The notes under the pieces: generated by a model | The model's input: the letters and a program-made list of their open reading frames with translations, nothing else | What the model was told of the DNA's origin: nothing | The model's database searches: none | NCBI GenBank assembly: GCA_030432875.1 | Contig: JAUILP010000014.1 | Location: 1 to 60,895, forward strand | Origin: Oligoflexia bacterium | GTDB taxonomy: Bacteria > Bdellovibrionota_B > Oligoflexia > Oligoflexales > JAGOVF01 | Direction of reading: 5' to 3' | Length of the DNA: 60,895 nt | Program-made: the position numbers and the translations under genes | Shown here: piece after piece, positions 25,836 through 35,563 of the stretch | How positions within the stretch are numbered: position 1 is the stretch's first letter | Layout of the letters: every line of letters starts with the position of its first letter

Positions 25836-27251
25836 ATGAGAATGGGGTTTAAAACAGCGAGTCGCGTGCTAATTTTATGTTCCTTAGGGTTGTTTGTCTC
25901 ACCTTTGCAAGCTGATGAGCAAACATCAACTAAAGGACAAGTTTCTTCCGTATCTTCTAAAGACAAAGAGGGGGTCTACCTCGAATACTTAGATTATGAA
26001 GGACGCGTCTATAGCAAATCCCGCAAAAGCCTGAGCGGCGAAGAAATCAAACTCGATGCGGCAGCCCGCTACCAATATAATCCTGACACCTACGGGCGGT
26101 TTCGATTAGATATTGACCCCATAGACGATACCTATGAAAGTAAAACGTCAAAGCTTGAGTTGTTGCTTTTTCATCGTGCGGGGCATCTTTCGATGATGCT
26201 CGACCTCGATATGTTGACCGCTGATGGCGATGGCGGTGGCATCAGCGTTGGCCCGGATAAAGATTCTGAAGGGACTTATATTTCCTATAAACCACTTGAA
26301 TATTTTACGCTGACTTTTTTCCCCTTTAATTTTGATGGTGAAGTTGGAGATGAGTTTAACACTTGGGACGTCACTCGCATTTATTATATCGACGGAGCCC
26401 CGAATACTATCACGGCAGATCAGGCGCAGGGCGAGAAATTAAAATCAAAAACGATTCCAGGAATTGAACTCAAAGCGAGCTTTGGAAGGGCCGAATTTTA
26501 TTATGGCGTTGGAGCCGCAAGTTATCTTTATCCAGCAAATGCTAGCTTCGCTATCGATGAAGAGCTCACTGCTGACCGCTGGGAGTGGCGACAAGATGTC
26601 GGTATGAAAGCAGGCTTTAAATGGAAAGCCGAAGGGGCCCGCTTTAAAGTTCAGCATGTTCGCCACAACAAGTCGGATGAAACTGGCTCTCTCATCGCGC
26701 AAGCGACTTCTGCCTCACTCAATGTGCGTCTGCCTGAGGGACCATTTTTTGGTCTAGAATATACCCATACTAAAGCAGGAAAAAAACCTTACCGCCTCGA
26801 TCGCTGCCAGTGCTGGTTCAATGATACAACTCCATTTTATCCAGTTTACTCTGACTATTATGGCAATGCTCAGGACTGGCTTGATCAAAGTGGTTATGCC
26901 AGTATGGCACGACTTGGCTACGCTGCAGGTTCTTTTGAACCATTTGCGTTTTATAAATTTCAGTCCAAGCATTTTATTTTTCGCGATCCCGAATCAGCTC
27001 ATCGCCTGCGCACAGCTGACGAAACCCAGTCACATGGTGGTTTAAAAATCTTCGGACTCGGCTCTAACTTTAAAGAAGGCAACTTCAATCTTAGACCAGA
27101 GGTTGAATGGATGACGGCACAAAATGAAGTCTTTGGCAGCAGTGCCGATGTCCGTGAGGACGCGATTCTTGCCAATAACAGCAAAAAGAATTATTTGATC
27201 ACGCTGTATTTAACCTATAATTTCGACGAAAAGTATCAGCAATTTAACTAA
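25836..27251 (+). CDS. Outer-membrane beta-barrel protein (porin-like)
   Basis: 471 residues with a Sec signal peptide (cleavage near PLQA/DEQ). The mature chain shows repeated amphipathic strands rich in Tyr, Phe and Trp (YEGRVYSKSRK, YGRFRLDIDPIDD, LTFFPFNF, YLITLYLTYNF) and ends in strand-like residues close to the C-terminus. It resembles large monomeric barrels, but I cannot name a family. Start set at ATG 25836 with GAGGA 8 bases upstream; the upstream TTG at 25830 is too close to that site. First gene of a three-gene operon (gaps 21 and 5 bases). Confidence 0.7.
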   Translation: MRMGFKTASRVLILCSLGLFVSPLQADEQTSTKGQVSSVSSKDKEGVYLEYLDYEGRVYSKSRKSLSGEEIKLDAAARYQYNPDTYGRFRLDIDPIDDTYESKTSKLELLLFHRAGHLSMMLDLDMLTADGDGGGISVGPDKDSEGTYISYKPLEYFTLTFFPFNFDGEVGDEFNTWDVTRIYYIDGAPNTITADQAQGEKLKSKTIPGIELKASFGRAEFYYGVGAASYLYPANASFAIDEELTADRWEWRQDVGMKAGFKWKAEGARFKVQHVRHNKSDETGSLIAQATSASLNVRLPEGPFFGLEYTHTKAGKKPYRLDRCQCWFNDTTPFYPVYSDYYGNAQDWLDQSGYASMARLGYAAGSFEPFAFYKFQSKHFIFRDPESAHRLRTADETQSHGGLKIFGLGSNFKEGNFNLRPEVEWMTAQNEVFGSSADVREDAILANNSKKNYLITLYLTYNFDEKYQQFN

Positions 27252-27272
27252 CGGGTCTATGGGGTTTATCTT

Positions 27273-29927
27273 ATGAAAACTACTTTTTTCGCATTGTTCG
27301 CTTTTTTGTTCTTACACGTTCAGGGTTGCTCTGATAACAAATCAGACAAACGCCGTGAAAGTCCTGACGAATTAACTTCTCTACTCAATGAAGTTCGGTC
27401 CCTCCAGGAATCTGCCCAAAAAGGAGTTTTCCTGCGTTCCAGTTCTGACCGCGATCGCAGTGCGTATCTTGTCGTTCTTCATGATATCAACATTGGTCTT
27501 CTTAAGCTTAAAAATGAGCCTGATAGCAAAGATGCCTTGGAACTTCTTTATACCGCCGTGGTCACCGGGCGAAAGCTCCCCCTACTCGCAGAAGATCAGT
27601 CTCGTATGGAAGAGCTACTCAATCGCTTGAGTTTACTGCTCAGCTCCAAGTCCCAGTCCCTGGGTCTGGTGATGGCGGACCTGTACTGGCGGCTTTTTTC
27701 TTACAACTTTTCTGATGGTATTGAACCTTTTACCTCGTTTGCCGAAAAAGGACCCATGTGGGAACGTGATATTGCTCTGGGCAAGAGTTTTGCCCGCATT
27801 AAAGGCTATGATGTTACGTCATGGTTATTATCTCCGTCATTTAATCTCACAGGAATCACAAACCCTAAGGTTCGTATTCGTCACTTGATCAATCTTGACC
27901 GCAATACAGGCTCATATGCGAGCGACCTCTTTGACCGGGCACAAATCGTAGCATCAGCCTTTAAAGTGGTCATTTCGACCGACTACAAAAAAGGCGATCC
28001 GAGTGCAGCAACTTGGCAGGAGCTTGACATCAGCCCCATGCCCAGTAGCATTGATTTTCACACTGTGGTCACACCAGAAATCGATATTTCACCTTGGATA
28101 GGTGAAAATGTTACGATAGCCTTTCATTACGATTTTCCCAGCAACAAAATGGGACATCATTATGCATTATGGCAAATTGAAGAAATGGATTTGCTGGGCT
28201 CCGGTGATCTTGGCAATTGCTGTGAGGCGCGAGACAGAAAACTCCTAGAACAACAGTTTAACTCGGCAAGTTTTAGCCCATTTTTTGCCCTGACTCCTCC
28301 TGCTGAAAGCGCCAACTGGGAAATGGCTGCCTATAACGGCACCAACTACGCGCAAATTTATACCCAAGCAAAAACCACAGACGCCTGGCTATTGTCTCCG
28401 CGTCTCGATCTTAGCCAAAGCCGTGACCTTACCCTAAGCGTGTATCACAAATCAAAATTTGCAAATACCGAGAGCATGAAAATCATGGCCTCTCTAGACT
28501 TTGAGGGAGGTGATCCTAAGGAAAGCACTTGGACGGAAGTTCCCTGGGCTCCTGAAGGTTTTACTCCCAAAGATGATAAGTGGAATACCCTGCCGCAAAT
28601 TCCGCTTGATATCAGTTTTTTAAGTGGCAAAAAATTTGTATTGGCTTTTGTGGTCACAGCAGATAAGAAGACCACCTTGGGTTGGCAAATCAATAATTAT
28701 ACCATTTATGGGAGCGGTGCTTTAGGCCTAGTAGAAAAAGATGGCTTAAAATTTACTGGGGACCAAAAACCACAAACAATTATTTATGAACACCAATTTG
28801 GTGATGCAAATACAGCTCCATACCAAGGAATTAGTTTTGCCTCACCCGATAAAACATGGGAACCATTCCCAACGCCTCCCAAACCAGGAACATTTCTAAA
28901 AATTGATAGCCGGGGCACTCGCGAACATATTTGGCTCATTTCGCCAAAAATGACCCTTCCCGATGTTGCCGAACTCAATGTCAAATATACCGGTGTCACG
29001 ACTAATCCAGACTGGCGAAATATTAAATTTCTCCTCAGCACTAATTACCAAGGTGGCGATCCCCGCGAAGCTAATGTCGTTTGGACAGCACTGGATCATG
29101 CCGAATTGACCTTCATACCGACGACTTGGACTGACTTTACCTCAAAAAGAATAGACCTTAGCACCTATGCCGGACAAAATATTGTACTCGCATGGCAGTT
29201 TCAAAGCCCTGCAGGTGGCGCTTACACTGGTTTTGAAATTGGCAAACTGACCATAAGTGGCAGCGGAGAAGGAGAAGTTTCGCTAGAAGAAATCGCGGTT
29301 TCCATGAACAATAAGATCGTTGATAAAGCCCTTGAGCTTACGCCAAATGCTCCCATAAATACCCCCCCTGCTCAGCAGGTCAAGTTGGGGAAAACATTAT
29401 TTTCTCATACCTTTAAAGACGGCATGGGTGATATGGTTCAAGGCACCATTGAGGGGAATCCAGCACAGTTTAAGCTTAAGCTTAATACCGTAAAACAGGA
29501 ACAAGCTGCCGAAATAAGTGGTTACAGCAAACCGACCAATTTTGCAGGCACAGCCGTACTTACCACCCCAAAAATGAGTTTTAAAGCTGGCGAAGTCGCG
29601 GCTATTAAGGTCACGCACGTGCAAGGATTTTACAATAAAGCAGAAGATCGCGCGGATAAGCTCCTCACCATCGTTTATGCCGAAGTCCCGGCAAATGCGG
29701 TCGTTGCTAATAGTCTCGCCACCCTTAATTGGCAGGAGCTAAATTTCTCCACTGAGCCCAAGGGTTATGACAGCAAGATTACCGACATTGTTGAAACTGA
29801 GTGGCTAAATTTGCCCGCAACTTTAGCAGGCAAGGATTTTGTCATCGGCTTTCGTTATAAGTCAACCGAGACACAAGCACCCCGATGGACATTATTTGAT
29901 CTTAAAATCTCTCTGCTGGGAGGCTAA
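27273..29927 (+). CDS. Large surface lipoprotein with four cleaved-adhesin/choice-of-anchor-like domains
   Basis: 884 residues. Lipobox HVQGC (lipidated Cys19), a helical N-terminal region (to about 140), then four related beta-sandwich domains. Three share the pattern W-L-[LI]-S-P followed by S-[TL]-[DN]-[YF]-x-G-G/K-G-D-P (WLLSPSFNL...STDYKKGDP; WLLSPRLDL...SLDFEGGDP; IWLISPKMTL...STNYQGGDP); the last (AVLTTPKMSF) is more diverged. These patterns fit the DUF5017/choice-of-anchor-J group, which binds carbohydrate or protein on the surface. Located between the barrel and the nuclease genes, so probably displayed with them. Confidence 0.72.
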   Translation: MKTTFFALFAFLFLHVQGCSDNKSDKRRESPDELTSLLNEVRSLQESAQKGVFLRSSSDRDRSAYLVVLHDINIGLLKLKNEPDSKDALELLYTAVVTGRKLPLLAEDQSRMEELLNRLSLLLSSKSQSLGLVMADLYWRLFSYNFSDGIEPFTSFAEKGPMWERDIALGKSFARIKGYDVTSWLLSPSFNLTGITNPKVRIRHLINLDRNTGSYASDLFDRAQIVASAFKVVISTDYKKGDPSAATWQELDISPMPSSIDFHTVVTPEIDISPWIGENVTIAFHYDFPSNKMGHHYALWQIEEMDLLGSGDLGNCCEARDRKLLEQQFNSASFSPFFALTPPAESANWEMAAYNGTNYAQIYTQAKTTDAWLLSPRLDLSQSRDLTLSVYHKSKFANTESMKIMASLDFEGGDPKESTWTEVPWAPEGFTPKDDKWNTLPQIPLDISFLSGKKFVLAFVVTADKKTTLGWQINNYTIYGSGALGLVEKDGLKFTGDQKPQTIIYEHQFGDANTAPYQGISFASPDKTWEPFPTPPKPGTFLKIDSRGTREHIWLISPKMTLPDVAELNVKYTGVTTNPDWRNIKFLLSTNYQGGDPREANVVWTALDHAELTFIPTTWTDFTSKRIDLSTYAGQNIVLAWQFQSPAGGAYTGFEIGKLTISGSGEGEVSLEEIAVSMNNKIVDKALELTPNAPINTPPAQQVKLGKTLFSHTFKDGMGDMVQGTIEGNPAQFKLKLNTVKQEQAAEISGYSKPTNFAGTAVLTTPKMSFKAGEVAAIKVTHVQGFYNKAEDRADKLLTIVYAEVPANAVVANSLATLNWQELNFSTEPKGYDSKITDIVETEWLNLPATLAGKDFVIGFRYKSTETQAPRWTLFDLKISLLGG

Positions 29928-29932
29928 TCAGC

Positions 29933-32488
29933 ATGAGCACCATCTTTTTTAATAAAGCTTTTTTTTGCTGCTGCGTATCAGTCTTTATGGGCCTCAGTAT
30001 ATTTTTGGGGTGCCATGATGTGAAGCCGGGAGTCAGTTCCCAGGAGCCACTCTATTTGCAAGGTGATGCACCAGGCGAAAAACCGAATATAGCGGGAAAC
30101 CTTATGGCAACGGCCATTAAACAGATGGAGTCACTCGATTTCGTCTTTTATCCGTTGAAACTCATAAATAAAAATAGTGTTGCCGAACTTGATTTTTCGA
30201 AAGAGAAAATTGATATTCCCGGTATTTTAACGCTTTATCCTGAGGGCACTGAAGATCAGTTTCTTATTGGAACGATGCGTGGCAGCACCATAAAGACGTT
30301 TATTTTTAGTCGCGTAAAAGAAACCTATGACGCCGAACTGCAAGTCGCGGGTTTAAAATATGATATGCGCTTTGTGGGTGGTATCTCCACAATTAATACG
30401 ATTAGCGATGAGCGCGGCAATCCCCTCGAAGACGACAAAAATTATAAAGTCGCAATAAGTGATTTCTATTATTTTAATGGCAGCACTTTTCCTTCCTATA
30501 AATACCGCAATGGTTTGCAGGGGAGATTTCGCAGGCAAAATAAACTCATTTCAGCACGACAAACGTTAAAGAATTACCTAGAGCAGGGAAATCTTAACAA
30601 TGAGCTGTTTTATGATCAACGCGCTGTCGTCAAAAATATAGTCAAAGGGGATGCTGGAGAACTGAGCATTCCTGAAATTCAGGGCGAAAGTTTTTTATCA
30701 CCTTTTTATGGCTACAAGGTCCGCACTTCGGGTATCGTAACAGCCATCGCTATGGGCGACTGGTATCCCGGGGGAACGCAGCTTATTATTCAGTCTCCCA
30801 AGGATGATGGGAATCCCCTGACTTCTGAAGCTGTGAGTATTTATGTTCCTGAAGAACTGGTTAAAATTAAGCTAGGTGATGCGCTAAAGGTGAGTGGCGT
30901 CATTTATGAAGATATGCTTGGCAGTGGCCTGAGCCGCACGATTATTCGGGAAGTTGATGGAATTGATGTGGTTTCCCATGACAATCCCCTCCCCGCTCCA
31001 GTGCGTTTAGGTGAAGGTCTTTATGAATATCCCACACAAACGGTTTCTAGTTTTCGCGGTAATCTCAACCTAAAGCCAAAGCTCGAACGCACTGATGGCA
31101 TTGATTTCTGGGAGAGTGTAGAGGATATGCGCGTGACCGTAATCGCGCCTAGGGTCGTTGGGTTTCGGGGTGGGAAAGAAAAGTTTGCGAGCTTAGATCC
31201 AAAGCCGTACCTCAATCTGTACCTCGTTGCTAAAAATGCGAGCGGATCTCAAGATGAAGAAAGTCAAACTGCGGCGGGCGGAATTATTATCGATGTAGAA
31301 AAAGGTGACTTTAATCCGCAAATCCTTCAGCTTTCAACTGGGCCATTTACCCGTGGTATGGATTCTGAAACATCCTACAATATTGGTGATGTTATTGAAG
31401 GTGAGCTGACCGGAAATATCATATATGACAAAAACCTTTTTGGTGACGGCAACTATACTTTTGTCCTACCTCAGGAACAGCCCGCAATTTTGACCTTACA
31501 AAAGAAAAATGCTGCCCTGACCGCACTCAAATCAAGACCAAAATCCTCATTAAATAAATTGCCTGATCATTTACGCGTGGCTACTTTTAATGTGGAAAAC
31601 TTAAGCGGCAATCAATTTAGCCGCATCATCGAACTTGGAAAAGCCATTAGTTCACAGTTGCTTTGCCCTGAAATTATTAATTTTGTAGAAATACAGGATG
31701 TAAATGGCGAGGATTTTTCTGGTGATGCTAAGGGAAATACGACCTTAAAGCGCATCATCGACGTCTTAAATTGCCCAGGAACCAATTACCTCCCCCTCAA
31801 CATTGATCCCATAGTCCATGCTGAAGGCGGACAGCCAGGAGGCAATATTCGGGTTGCTATGATCTATGATGCTAAAAGTGTTTTATTTACACCACGCGGA
31901 GAGGCAGGACCTTTTACCGAAACCTTAGTAATGCCTGATGGCAGTCTTAGTGTTAATCCTGGGCGGGTGTTTCCTAATGATCCAGTTTTTGCTACCACAC
32001 GTAAAAGCATCGTCGCAGAATTTAGCTTTGCCGGAGAAACTATCTTTATTATCGGCAATCATTTTAATTCCAAGTTAGGCGATTCTTCACGCTGGGGGGC
32101 TAACCAGCCACCATTTTTAGGCTCAGAAAATATGCGCAGCAACATTGCGGACCGCATAAATTATTTTGTCAATATTCTTCATTTAAAAAACCCCAAAGCC
32201 CACATTATTGTATTGGGGGATTTCAATGCTTATATGATAGAGAATGCTTTAAAAATCCTAGAGGGCAAAGTCTTAACCAATCTAATGGCTCAGGATCAAA
32301 TACTGCCAAAAGCTGAGCGTTATACGACAAATTATAACGGCAATTCGCAGCCTCTTGATTATATTTTTATCAGCAATAGCTTGTTTGACAAATCACCTGA
32401 ACTGGAGATCCCGCACTTTAATAGTGACTATATGGGACGTCTTTCTGACCATGACCCGGTGATTGCCCGGTTTAATTTCAGTCAATGA
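29933..32488 (+). CDS. Surface lipoprotein nuclease: 5'-nucleotidase C-like, OB-fold and endonuclease/exonuclease/phosphatase domains
   Basis: 851 residues. Lipobox IFLGC (Cys27). Residues about 50-240 resemble the 5'-nucleotidase C-terminal domain (NLMATAIKQ, YKVAISDFYYFNG); 245-350 resemble the OB-fold of ExeM/YhcR-type nucleases (VRTSGIVTAI, LIIQSPKDD); 545-851 are the EEP catalytic domain with LRVATFNVENL, VEIQD, GNHFNSK, VLGDFNAY and SDHDPV. Catalytic Asn, Glu, His and Asp residues are all present, so an active extracellular DNase or phosphodiesterase is likely. Starts 5 bases after the adhesin-like gene. Substrate (extracellular DNA or nucleotides) is inference. Confidence 0.82.
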   Translation: MSTIFFNKAFFCCCVSVFMGLSIFLGCHDVKPGVSSQEPLYLQGDAPGEKPNIAGNLMATAIKQMESLDFVFYPLKLINKNSVAELDFSKEKIDIPGILTLYPEGTEDQFLIGTMRGSTIKTFIFSRVKETYDAELQVAGLKYDMRFVGGISTINTISDERGNPLEDDKNYKVAISDFYYFNGSTFPSYKYRNGLQGRFRRQNKLISARQTLKNYLEQGNLNNELFYDQRAVVKNIVKGDAGELSIPEIQGESFLSPFYGYKVRTSGIVTAIAMGDWYPGGTQLIIQSPKDDGNPLTSEAVSIYVPEELVKIKLGDALKVSGVIYEDMLGSGLSRTIIREVDGIDVVSHDNPLPAPVRLGEGLYEYPTQTVSSFRGNLNLKPKLERTDGIDFWESVEDMRVTVIAPRVVGFRGGKEKFASLDPKPYLNLYLVAKNASGSQDEESQTAAGGIIIDVEKGDFNPQILQLSTGPFTRGMDSETSYNIGDVIEGELTGNIIYDKNLFGDGNYTFVLPQEQPAILTLQKKNAALTALKSRPKSSLNKLPDHLRVATFNVENLSGNQFSRIIELGKAISSQLLCPEIINFVEIQDVNGEDFSGDAKGNTTLKRIIDVLNCPGTNYLPLNIDPIVHAEGGQPGGNIRVAMIYDAKSVLFTPRGEAGPFTETLVMPDGSLSVNPGRVFPNDPVFATTRKSIVAEFSFAGETIFIIGNHFNSKLGDSSRWGANQPPFLGSENMRSNIADRINYFVNILHLKNPKAHIIVLGDFNAYMIENALKILEGKVLTNLMAQDQILPKAERYTTNYNGNSQPLDYIFISNSLFDKSPELEIPHFNSDYMGRLSDHDPVIARFNFSQ

Positions 32489-32615
32489 TGAAAGTGCGTT
32501 ATCTTGGATAGGATAAAAAAAAAGATACCAAACCTGGCCATAGGCTTATGCTTGTCAATTTCCCACGCCCTCGTAGAGTCTTCGGGTTGGACTATATCAG
32601 CTGAGAGTGATATTG

Positions 32616-33527
32616 ATGATATTTGACATCATCGACCTTGAACCCCCAATATATAGACCACCATCGGAAGCAAAAAGCTTTTTGTTTCCCATAACCATTG
32701 GCTGTTCTCATAATAAGTGTAGCTTTTGTGCTATGTACCGCAGCAAGACTTTTCGCGTAAGGTCAAATGCAGAAGTTGACAGTGATATTGATAAAGCCAG
32801 TGCTTATTTCAAAAAAGTCGGTTTATTCCCCGAAAAAGTCTTCTTTATTGATGGAGATGCACTTTGTGCTCCAACGGATACTTTATTGAATGCCTGCAAA
32901 AGACTCAACAATACTTTACCCGGCCTTAAGCAAATTTCTCTCTATGCTACCGTAAAAAATGTTTTAGAAAAATCTCCTGAAGAGCTAAAGAAAATGGCCG
33001 AAAATCGCTTGTCATTGGCTTATATTGGACTGGAAAGTGGTTGTGATACGGTTCTTAAAAAAGTCGCTAAAGGCAACACGGGCGATGAGGTAACGCTAGC
33101 CTGCCTTAAGCTCAAAGAAGCGGGATGGAAAACTTCCTTGATAGCCATGCTGGGCTTGGGGGGCAGGGAACATTCGGCAACCCACTGTGAAGAGACTTCA
33201 CGCATTGTCTGCGCATCACGGCCTGATTTCTTCTCTTTTTTATCTACAACTGCGGTGCCGGGTACTCCCTATTTTAATCAAATTAAAAAGGGTGTGTTCA
33301 CTCCGCTGAGTTATAAAGAACTTCTCATAGAAATGAGAAATATTCTGGGCGGGCTAAAAGGCCTAAAGGATGCGACAACCATTTTTCGCGCCAATCATGT
33401 TTCCAATCATTTTCCTTTGTCGGGGACGCTTCCTCAAGATGTTGATAAGCTTTTAGAAGTTGTTAATCACTGGATTTCTAGCTGTCCTGATGATGTTTTT
33501 CCCGATAACAACCCCTATTTTCTTTAA
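32616..33527 (+). CDS. Radical SAM protein with a CX4CX2C motif
   Basis: 303 residues. Begins with YRPPSEAKSFLFPITIGCSHNKCSFC in family order; the cluster cysteines are Cys30, Cys35 and Cys38, so four residues separate the first two rather than the usual three. Later motifs are radical SAM-like (FIDGDALCAP, AYIGLESGCDTVLKKVAKG, SLIAMLGLGG). It belongs to a family of small radical SAM proteins with the same SHN(K/R)C(S/T)FC start; reaction unknown. Start: ATG 32616 is preferred, GTG 32607 possible. Followed by the glycerate-kinase-like gene after 67 bases. Confidence 0.82.
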   Translation: MIFDIIDLEPPIYRPPSEAKSFLFPITIGCSHNKCSFCAMYRSKTFRVRSNAEVDSDIDKASAYFKKVGLFPEKVFFIDGDALCAPTDTLLNACKRLNNTLPGLKQISLYATVKNVLEKSPEELKKMAENRLSLAYIGLESGCDTVLKKVAKGNTGDEVTLACLKLKEAGWKTSLIAMLGLGGREHSATHCEETSRIVCASRPDFFSFLSTTAVPGTPYFNQIKKGVFTPLSYKELLIEMRNILGGLKGLKDATTIFRANHVSNHFPLSGTLPQDVDKLLEVVNHWISSCPDDVFPDNNPYFL

Positions 33528-33594
33528 ATTTTCTCTGATCATTGCATGCTGGAAAGTACTGAAAAAAATAATCAACTATAAAGAAAGTAAATTT

Positions 33595-34422
33595 ATGGGT
33601 AACGCAATTGACTATGTGTGGCCATGGTTGAAAGAAAGAGTTTCTGAACGAAAAAAGTCCGGGTTTGCAAGTAATAAACCCCTTGTAATAGGCTTATCCG
33701 GCCCCCAAGGGAGTGGTAAAACGACGCTCGTCAATACCCTTGTCAACAGTGCCCGATCTTCGAGTCTCAAAGCTATCAATATCAGCATAGATGATTTTTA
33801 TCTGCCAAGAGCAGAACAGGATGACCTCGCAAAAAAATACTTTTCTTGTGACTATCTCCAGCAAAGAGGATACCCCGGTACACATGATATCTCTCTTGGC
33901 ACACGCACCATAAACAAACTCATCAATGCCTTAGATGGAGATTCTGTTATTATTCCCCGTTACAATAAAGCAGCATTTAATGGCCTTGGAGACCGATTCC
34001 CCCAGAGTCAATGGACGCAAACTACCGGCAATCTCGACGTTATTTTATGGGAAGGTTGGATGCTTGGCTTTCAGCCCATAGGCAAGACATGTCCCGCACC
34101 CTTAAAGGAGATTGATCACCTCCTTGCCGCCTATGAATCTTGGTATAAGCTAATTGATTATTGGGTTTATATTTTTCCTGATGATTTTACTTATGTTTTT
34201 CAGTGGCGCCTCGAATCTGAGCAAAACCTCAGAGCGCAAACGGGCTCTGGCATGTCCGACATAGAGGTTACCAAGTATATTGAAAAATTTATGATAGCCT
34301 ATAAAACCTACGGTAATCCGCTCTACCAAAGCTTAAAAAACAATAAAAATAACCTAATTTTAGCAATGGATAAACAGCGACTTTGTCGGCTATTAGATAA
34401 TAAAAAAGAGAAAAGAGACTGA
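33595..34422 (+). CDS. P-loop kinase of the D-glycerate 3-kinase (GLYK) type
   Basis: 275 residues. Walker A GPQGSGKTT (about 36-44), IDDFYLPRAEQDDL, QRGYPGTHDISL, and the late LWEGWMLGF motif match plant and fungal-type glycerate kinase. It would make 3-phosphoglycerate from D-glycerate, or phosphorylate a similar small molecule. The frame is open upstream over the end of the radical SAM gene, but the ATG at 33595 with AAAGAAAG ahead avoids overlap and gives the normal family N-terminus. Ends 3 bases before the convergent tRNA gene. Confidence 0.85.
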   Translation: MGNAIDYVWPWLKERVSERKKSGFASNKPLVIGLSGPQGSGKTTLVNTLVNSARSSSLKAINISIDDFYLPRAEQDDLAKKYFSCDYLQQRGYPGTHDISLGTRTINKLINALDGDSVIIPRYNKAAFNGLGDRFPQSQWTQTTGNLDVILWEGWMLGFQPIGKTCPAPLKEIDHLLAAYESWYKLIDYWVYIFPDDFTYVFQWRLESEQNLRAQTGSGMSDIEVTKYIEKFMIAYKTYGNPLYQSLKNNKNNLILAMDKQRLCRLLDNKKEKRD

Positions 34423-34424
34423 GA

Positions 34425-34501
34425 TGGCGCGCCCTGAGAGACTCGAACTCCCGACTTCCAGGTTCGAAGCCTGGCACTCTATCCAACTGAGCTAAGGGCG
34501 C
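34425..34501 (-). tRNA. tRNA-Arg(UCG)
   Basis: 77-nt cloverleaf including encoded CCA. Acceptor stem GCGCCCT/AGGGCGC, D arm GCTC...GAGT, anticodon stem CCAGG/CCTGG with loop CTTCGAA (anticodon TCG, reading CGA), T loop TTCGAGT, discriminator G. An AT-rich TATAAA-like -10 region lies just upstream on the minus strand (around 34510-34520). Confidence 0.95.
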
Positions 34502-34711
34502 GTAAGACATTTATACTACAATAACATTTTTGGGATAGCTAGAGCGATTATGTAAAAAAAACATGAGTTTCACCAATTTCAAGTCAATTTTTTACTAAAA
34601 CCAGCAGGGAATTTATGTTAAATGCCTTCATTTTCTTGACATTGAGAGGATTTCTCCTTATAAACTAACATTGTCTTAAATTAGTAGTGGTTTTAAAAAA
34701 AGTACGCCCCC

Positions 34712-35560
34712 ATGCGATATTACCAATTAATCAATTTTGCTTTTTTCTGTTTTTCTACTTTGTTTTCATTTTGTTCGCTACGCGCCTTTGGTTTCACCCG
34801 TTCCTCTGACCCCGCATTTTTTAACGCCCTCGTGTGCGAAAAAATCCTCACAAATTATCTAAGTATTGAAGATCCCGAAAGTGAACAAGAGATACTCGAA
34901 AAATGTTCAGAAAAAATAGAGTTATTTATCGATCCGTTAACAATAGACCTTTACCGCACCAAGAAAAATCTCTTTACTTTTTCCTTAAATTTAACAGAAA
35001 AATCGTTATTTTTAGAAGGGAACGGGGATATAAATGAATATCTTTATGTCAATAATTTACTGGCTAGTAGCTTTGCCTATGTTTTTGATAGATTCAAGGT
35101 AGTTAATTTTAAAATTAAATCCCGCAAAAGAAATGATGAACCCACTATAAGAGATCGACTGGTAAATGTAGTGAAATCTGCCTTAAAAAACGAGTATTAT
35201 GCGCCCTCCAGAGCAGAGGTTAGGTGGTATGATAAAAACCAATTAGCAGAACAAAAAATACACCGTGAACTTGGTAACGAGTTACCCGATTATCTTCCCT
35301 TTAAAAGTGGGGGTAATTTTTGCCTCTATGATAATTCTCATGACGCTGAGGTTGTTGTGTCCTGGTTAGCCCTCGTCGATGAGGAACAAGAAATTCTCCC
35401 GTCTATAAATAACTGGCAAAGAAAAAAACTTATCGCCGCGATGTATGCCCGTGGATTTTCTGATGGCACGGGTTCCGAATGCTATCAATTTTATTTTAAA
35501 ATTTATTTTAATGACGGTTGGATGATTAACGTTCTTTATGATCTAAGAAATAAAGCCTGA
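34712..35560 (+). CDS. Secreted protein of unknown function
   Basis: 282 residues with an N-terminal signal peptide (FAFFCFSTLFSFCSLRAFG; cleavage around residues 26-28). Mature part is mixed alpha/beta with many acidic residues and three cysteines (VCEKIL, EKCSEK, NFCLYD) and one near the C-terminus (SECYQF). No recognised family. Weak ribosome site. It stands alone between a divergent tRNA and a convergent operon; its stop is 3 bases from the stop of the yfiH-type gene. Confidence 0.6.
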   Translation: MRYYQLINFAFFCFSTLFSFCSLRAFGFTRSSDPAFFNALVCEKILTNYLSIEDPESEQEILEKCSEKIELFIDPLTIDLYRTKKNLFTFSLNLTEKSLFLEGNGDINEYLYVNNLLASSFAYVFDRFKVVNFKIKSRKRNDEPTIRDRLVNVVKSALKNEYYAPSRAEVRWYDKNQLAEQKIHRELGNELPDYLPFKSGGNFCLYDNSHDAEVVVSWLALVDEEQEILPSINNWQRKKLIAAMYARGFSDGTGSECYQFYFKIYFNDGWMINVLYDLRNKA

Positions 35561-35563
35561 ATT

